A stretch of 64,000 bases of DNA, from the NCBI RefSeq assembly GCF_964340395.1, contig NC_135554.1, forward strand, positions 23,136,592 to 23,200,591. Reading direction: 5' to 3'. Each line of letters opens with the position of its first letter. Position 1 is the stretch's first letter. This DNA comes from Glandiceps talaboti (lineage: Eukaryota > Hemichordata > Enteropneusta > Spengelidae). The position numbers were made by a program, and so were the translations under genes. This document shows positions 62,136 to 64,000 of the stretch, piece by piece. Under the pieces are notes generated by a model that was given only the letters and a program-made list of their open reading frames with translations, made no database searches and was not told the DNA's origin.

Positions 62136-63765
62136 GTAGGTAGGTAGGTAGGTAGGTAGTTACTTAGTTATGCATATGTGTATTTGTTTCCAATAGATGG
62201 AAAAGCAGTGTTTTCCACTTCTCAAAAAAAGCTAGAAATAATGGATAATGAGTAATGGATACTACAGCTAAAGGTGTTTGAATGATATTACAAAACAAAT
62301 GAACAAGCTACAAGCCACTTACGATAGCACATGTCTTTTGACTTTGATCTTGGGTTTTCCGAACTAGTATTGACTGGGCATAATTGACACTCTAACTTGG
62401 CTTCTTCATCTTGGTATGTACCAATTGGACAGTTCTCACAACTGGCAGTAGATGTATTGAAGAACGTACCCAAGGCACAGTTTACTGATGAACAAATATG
62501 TCATAAAAACAAGTTTAGGTAAACGATTTAATGTTTGGAAGTTCCTTTCCGTCAAGAAAGTACCATCAAGTTCAAGTGTTCTAGACATCGAATGTTTAAA
62601 TAAAGAAATACGTATGGCATAGTTGTCATTCCTTGCTTTGTTTTTGTTTGCTTTGTTATGCTTTCTTGTTCATGAGTGTAGTCATATAGAGATTCCCTAC
62701 CAAATTGGGTTAACAGCTGAGCACAGGTTTGTACATCGAAAAAGAGGAGGAATGTCAGTTAAGAAGATATCCAGCGTATTAGTTTACGCATTCTTATTGT
62801 TAATAATTATGCTAGCCCTATAGTACACATAGAACAGTTGAGTTTTCAAGAAGATTTGTCTTAAGGATAATTTCCAACGCCTAAATCCAATAGTGATATT
62901 TTACATTTTATTTCCTAGACATTGCTTTGTTTTAATCAATATCTCTGACTTGAAGAGGTCTAATAATAGTAATATTTAGAAGAATCGTATTTCGTTTTTA
63001 AGACATAAACCATGTGTATATTTTTTATTGTATCTTCAACTATATGTTAATATGTCTTTAATGTATGGAACCACGCTTCCGTAATTTCTCTTGCGAGATA
63101 TAATAAAGTTTTCTTGTATCTTGTACATCCAAGACCCTACTTGGGTAACTTGCCCTTCGTTCAATGTAACGTAGTTGTTCTACAACAATTGTGCTCGTGA
63201 TTAACAATAAGGAAGGTCAAGTCACTTCCATTAGCACAGTATAGATATTGACATTTAGATGTTATTCCCCAATAATTTTCTTCATTCAGCCAAGGAAAAT
63301 ACGAGTGACCTAAGGGGTCTTTGTCACTACGAGTCGCTTAGGTCACGAGTATTTTCCAGCTGAATGAAGAGAAATATTGGAGAATAACATAATTATACCA
63401 ACGCCAGTAATATCAAAGAAAAATCGGGTGAAATTTTTAACGTTTTGATTCCAGTGACGTAAACACGCGTTGTCGAGTACATATTCCATATTTTTGTTCA
63501 GCTTGGCTCGTGTATGGTATAAGATAAGAAGTCTTACCGCATTTATTTCCTCGTAAAACGGTCCCTTCTTCACACACTGCTTTAACTGGTTGGGATTCAA
63601 TAGGATTACTTGGGGACAATTTGTTACTTCCGACATAGAAATCTAAATTTCCTAACGTAGCTTCATTGTCTAGTGTAATTGGTAAATTTGTTAATTCATC
63701 TACAAGGATGCGCCGTTTGTGTTCTTCTTCATTTTCATCAGAGGATTTAGACAGGTTAACTTCAC
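41295..63765 (-). CDS. SVEP1: SVEP1-like sushi/EGF/pentraxin matrix protein (3' part, 20 exons)
   Basis: Vertebrate SVEP1 (polydom) is a huge secreted matrix protein that binds integrin alpha9beta1 and TIE/angiopoietin-pathway partners. Exons, in order of transcription: 63765-63538, 62484-62323, 61850-61689, 61303-61142, 59442-59308, 58761-58648, 58529-58416, 57879-57681, 57289-57132, 56496-56298, 55880-55708, 55234-54995, 54301-54122, 53805-53632, 53493-47146, 46604-46320, 44906-43884, 43304-43182, 42278-42188, 41322-41295. All junctions keep frame, giving about 3,431 codons. Order: three GCC2/GCC3 repeats, six EGF domains, pentraxin/LamG ([31 protein letters not shown]), about 46 sushi domains, and two EGF domains ([18 protein letters not shown] almost as in human). 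The N-terminus, including any signal peptide and VWA domain, lies beyond the window. Against human (about 34 sushi domains) the sushi array is longer, and the EGF between early sushi domains and one C-terminal EGF appear absent. Confidence 0.93.
41488..41560. mobile_element. Possible relic of a family-2 element end
   Basis: TTTGGTTCCGGTAACCCGAC resembles the inner part of the family-2 terminal repeat (TTTGGTTCC-GTAACC). No matching second end was found nearby. Confidence 0.4.
42188..42278 (-). CDS. SVEP1: SVEP1-like exon: last EGF
   Basis: 91 bp, phase 1 to 2. [19 protein letters not shown] and [12 protein letters not shown] align with human AVCQSPCLNGGKCVRPNRC and the final C-S-R. The module is short and arginine-rich. 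Confidence 0.88.
42515..42578 (-). pseudogene. Decayed duplicate of the C-terminal EGF exon
   Basis: About 63 bases align with the 3' half and donor of the exon at 43,182-43,304 (shared blocks TGTAAATGCCC, TATACTGGTT, TCACGGTGTGAAAATGGTA). There is one inserted base, which shifts the frame, and about six substitutions. The donor has become GGTATAA. It is an intronic relic, not coding. Confidence 0.8.
43182..43304 (-). CDS. SVEP1: SVEP1-like exon: C-terminal EGF (penultimate)
   Basis: 123 bp, phase 1 to 1. [18 protein letters not shown] and [11 protein letters not shown] match human ICILPCLNGGRCVAPYQC and DCPPGWTGSRC. This near identity is the best single anchor for the SVEP1 assignment. Confidence 0.94.
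43884..44906 (-). CDS. SVEP1: SVEP1-like exon: last six sushi domains
   Basis: 1,023 bp, phase 1 to 1. It completes the domain begun upstream ([13 protein letters not shown]) and encodes five further sushi domains, from [12 protein letters not shown] to [12 protein letters not shown], ending [11 protein letters not shown]. The acceptor is CCTATATAG. Confidence 0.92.
45021..45380. mobile_element. Inverted-repeat DNA element, family 2, copy 2 (360 bp)
   Basis: TAAGGCGTAAAAAAAATTG at the left and AACTTTTTTTATTTGGCC at the right are inverted. The interior matches 18,512-18,900, e.g. ATGTGTGAGTGTCTAGTTCA and CATTGTTTTCCAAATGGTC. It lies in an SVEP1 intron. Confidence 0.82.
45831..46319. repeat. 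Array of eight roughly 60-bp units copied from an exon-intron boundary
   Basis: On the gene strand each unit reads AACTTGTATCATGTGGTCTG, then CCACCTACTGCTTACAG, then CTATGTATCAG/GTAGGTCTT. The middle is the exon sequence encoding [14 protein letters not shown] and the end is its 5' splice site. Units (plus-strand coordinates): 45831-45890, 45891-45950, 45951-46010, 46011-46070, 46071-46137 (67 bp), 46138-46200 (63 bp), 46201-46260, 46261-46320 (its last base overlaps the exon). Confidence 0.92.
46320..46604 (-). CDS. SVEP1: SVEP1-like exon: end, whole and start of three sushi domains
   Basis: 285 bp, phase 1 to 1. It finishes the split domain ([15 protein letters not shown]), carries one full sushi domain ([12 protein letters not shown] to HC) and starts another ([15 protein letters not shown]), ending CAG/GTAAGTC. 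The next eight repeats in the intron are copies of this exon end. Confidence 0.9.
46605..47145. other. SVEP1 intron between the giant exon and the next
   Basis: 540 bp, AT-rich, with nothing recognisable. Confidence 0.45.
47146..53493 (-). CDS. SVEP1: SVEP1-like giant exon: 36 complete sushi domains plus part of the next
   Basis: A single 6,348-bp exon, phase 1 to 1, without a stop for 2,116 codons. It begins after CTTTTGCAG ([13 protein letters not shown]) and ends at TTCAAG/GTAAGT within sushi domain GYILQ-G. Each module of about 57-58 residues shows C-G-x-P, Y-x-C-x-x-G-Y and x-x-W-x4-P-x-C. I count 36 complete modules and the first half of a 37th. Many N-x-S/T sites suggest glycosylation. 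Modules alternate between two types over much of the exon. Confidence 0.95.
53632..53805 (-). CDS. SVEP1: SVEP1-like exon: sushi domain 2
   Basis: 174 bp, phase 1 to 1. [30 protein letters not shown] and WSGAKPVC give the four cysteines and tryptophan of a CCP module. Confidence 0.88.
54122..54301 (-). CDS. SVEP1: SVEP1-like exon: sushi domain 1
   Basis: 180 bp, phase 1 to 1. [18 protein letters not shown] and [13 protein letters not shown] match human CPRLGGSVPHL and VNLFCDPGFQLVG directly after the pentraxin domain. Confidence 0.88.
54750..54989. repeat. (CATA)n microsatellite, about 240 bp
   Basis: Almost pure CATA/TACA repeats with CACACACAGACACA interruptions in the middle. On the gene strand it reads (TATG)n and begins at intron position +6 after the pentraxin exon donor. 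It produces long artefactual open frames (Met-Tyr-Val-Cys repeats). Confidence 0.95.
54995..55234 (-). CDS. SVEP1: SVEP1-like exon: pentraxin/LamG domain part 3
   Basis: 240 bp, phase 1 to 1. Contains [20 protein letters not shown] and [12 protein letters not shown], as human VLGQEQDKKGEGFSPAESF and WPDFLSGIVGKV. The donor lies five bases from a 240-bp microsatellite. Confidence 0.93.
55708..55880 (-). CDS. SVEP1: SVEP1-like exon: pentraxin/LamG domain part 2
   Basis: 173 bp, phase 2 to 1. [18 protein letters not shown] matches the human GRWHHIAITWTSANGIW core. Confidence 0.93.
56298..56496 (-). CDS. SVEP1: SVEP1-like exon: pentraxin/LamG domain part 1
   Basis: 199 bp, phase 1 to 2. Contains [20 protein letters not shown] and [10 protein letters not shown], matching human CTFWMKSSDDMNYGTPIS and NTLLLTDYNG. 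Confidence 0.93.
56616..56835. repeat. Diverged relative of the hairpin repeat at 63,261
   Basis: Shares ATTATTCC, the GGTCTT-GTCACTACG block, ACGTTTTGA and GTAAACA/ATAAACA in the same order as 63,261-63,480, but with many changes and a weaker hairpin. Confidence 0.5.
57132..57289 (-). CDS. SVEP1: SVEP1-like exon: end of EGF 5 and EGF 6
   Basis: 158 bp, phase 2 to 1. [20 protein letters not shown] continues into a sixth EGF ending GYSGHHCDI. Six EGF domains at this point equals the human count. Confidence 0.92.
57681..57879 (-). CDS. SVEP1: SVEP1-like exon: EGF 4 and most of EGF 5
   Basis: 199 bp, phase 1 to 2. [18 protein letters not shown] and [19 protein letters not shown] are two consecutive calcium-type EGF domains fused in one exon. 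The second is interrupted by the intron after NGF. Confidence 0.92.
58416..58529 (-). CDS. SVEP1: SVEP1-like exon: calcium-binding EGF 3
   Basis: 114 bp, the same length and phase as the previous exon, encoding [19 protein letters not shown]. The pair looks like an exon duplication. Confidence 0.92.
58648..58761 (-). CDS. SVEP1: SVEP1-like exon: calcium-binding EGF 2
   Basis: 114 bp, phase 1 to 1. [19 protein letters not shown] carries the calcium-binding EGF signature, with a C-x-D/N-x4-F/Y-x-C hydroxylation-type motif downstream. Confidence 0.92.
59308..59442 (-). CDS. SVEP1: SVEP1-like exon: EGF 1
   Basis: 135 bp, phase 1 to 1. [18 protein letters not shown] matches human HECFFNPCHNSGTCQQLG. 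It lacks the D-x-D-E-C calcium consensus. The last cysteine comes from the next exon. Confidence 0.9.
59443..61141. other. SVEP1 intron between GCC2/GCC3 repeat 3 and EGF 1
   Basis: 1.7 kb with no exon that keeps phase and no clear repeat. The flanking exons join in phase 1 without it. Confidence 0.45.
61142..61303 (-). CDS. SVEP1: SVEP1-like exon: GCC2/GCC3 repeat 3
   Basis: 162 bp, phase 1 to 1, with a TTATTTTCAG acceptor. Contains [18 protein letters not shown] and [16 protein letters not shown], as human CPRDYYQPNAGKAFCLACP. Confidence 0.92.
61689..61850 (-). CDS. SVEP1: SVEP1-like exon: GCC2/GCC3 repeat 2
   Basis: 162 bp, phase 1 to 1. [17 protein letters not shown] and [16 protein letters not shown] follow the module's C-x-P-G-(T/Y)-x-S pattern. 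Confidence 0.92.
61981..62155. repeat. Compound microsatellite (TATG)n(GTGA)(GA)n(TG)n(TAGG)n
   Basis: Four different short repeats stand end to end: TATG/CATG, GAGA from about 62,055 to 62,104, TGTG to about 62,133 and GTAG/TAGG to about 62,155. It lies in an SVEP1 intron. Confidence 0.93.
62323..62484 (-). CDS. SVEP1: SVEP1-like exon: GCC2/GCC3 repeat 1
   Basis: 162 bp, phase 1 to 1. Contains [19 protein letters not shown], matching human CLLGSYQDEEGQLECKLCP. This cysteine-rich module is also called ephrin-receptor-like. Confidence 0.92.
63261..63480. repeat. Hairpin-forming inverted repeat
   Basis: ATTTTCTTCATTCAGC and GCTGAATGAAGAGAAAT are inverted, as are GTTATTCCCCAATAAT and ATATTGGAGAATAAC. 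The core around CCTAAGGGGTC holds GTGACCTAAG / CTTAGGTCAC. The hairpin spans 63,261-63,390, and related sequence continues to about 63,480. Confidence 0.75.
63538..63765 (-). CDS. SVEP1: SVEP1-like exon: linker and start of first GCC2/GCC3 repeat
   Basis: 228 bp, phase 1 to 1. An acidic, weakly conserved linker ends in [14 protein letters not shown], matching human TCPQGSVLRGSVC. The acceptor is CACTTACAG; preceding exons lie beyond 64,000. Confidence 0.85.
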
Positions 63766-64000
63766 CTGTAAGTGTGAATTCACACAAACGAATGAATGAA
63801 CAATCATATACAACACCTAATGTCATTCACTATTTTAATTCTGTATTTTAACTGTGCGTCAAATAATTTCTGTGACGATAGCACATATTTAATAATTCAC
63901 AATTAATTAGATAGACACATGAAATAAAACAGGTTAAATAAGAATTGATATGATTATTATTTATACATATACGTATATACTTAGTATGTTATTAGCACTC
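63766..64000. other. SVEP1 intron running off the right edge
   Basis: AT-rich intron sequence upstream of the first exon in the window. No exon seen. Confidence 0.5.

Overview
The window is animal (metazoan) nuclear DNA: AT-rich, with small GT-AG exons in large introns, tRNA-derived SINEs, a truncated LINE, several inverted-repeat DNA transposon relics and many micro- and minisatellites. The two well-resolved genes are orthologues of vertebrate SPICE1 and SVEP1. The repeats and exon structure suggest a marine invertebrate (deuterostome or lophotrochozoan), but nothing here fixes the phylum.

Layout. (1) 1-7,241, minus strand: three in-phase exons of an unidentified coiled-coil gene that probably continues beyond the left edge. 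(2) About 9,400-9,850: a probable promoter and 5' UTR region shared by the divergent coiled-coil gene and SPICE1, with a YY1-like CCAATATGGCGGG motif. (3) 9,852-36,691, plus strand: complete SPICE1-like gene, 17 coding exons, 699 codons plus stop, with a possible extra 3' exon at 38,125. Its introns hold most of the mobile DNA: two SINEs, a LINE tail, four inverted-repeat elements, an (AT)n array and several tandem repeats. (4) 38.9-41.0 kb: convergent intergenic space, mostly an inverted-repeat element swollen by a 37-bp minisatellite. (5) 41,295-63,765, minus strand: 3' part of an SVEP1-like extracellular matrix gene, 20 exons and about 3,430 codons. Domain order is three GCC2/GCC3 cysteine repeats, six EGF domains, a pentraxin/LamG domain, about 46 sushi (CCP) domains and two C-terminal EGF domains. 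One 6,348-bp exon carries 36 complete sushi domains. The N-terminal part (VWA and others in vertebrates) lies beyond 64,000.

The genes have unrelated jobs: SPICE1 is a centriole/spindle coiled-coil protein and SVEP1 a secreted adhesion/matrix protein. No bacterial, viral or CRISPR-like system is present. The most unusual structures are (a) an intronic array of eight roughly 60-bp units copied from the end of an SVEP1 exon with its 5' splice site, giving eight decoy donors; (b) an inverted-repeat element present three times with a 37-bp internal unit expanded from about 1 to about 13 to nearly 30 copies, one copy seemingly supplying the SVEP1 poly(A) signal; (c) a two-domain higher-order repeat of sushi modules in the giant exon; and (d) a decayed duplicate of a C-terminal EGF exon.
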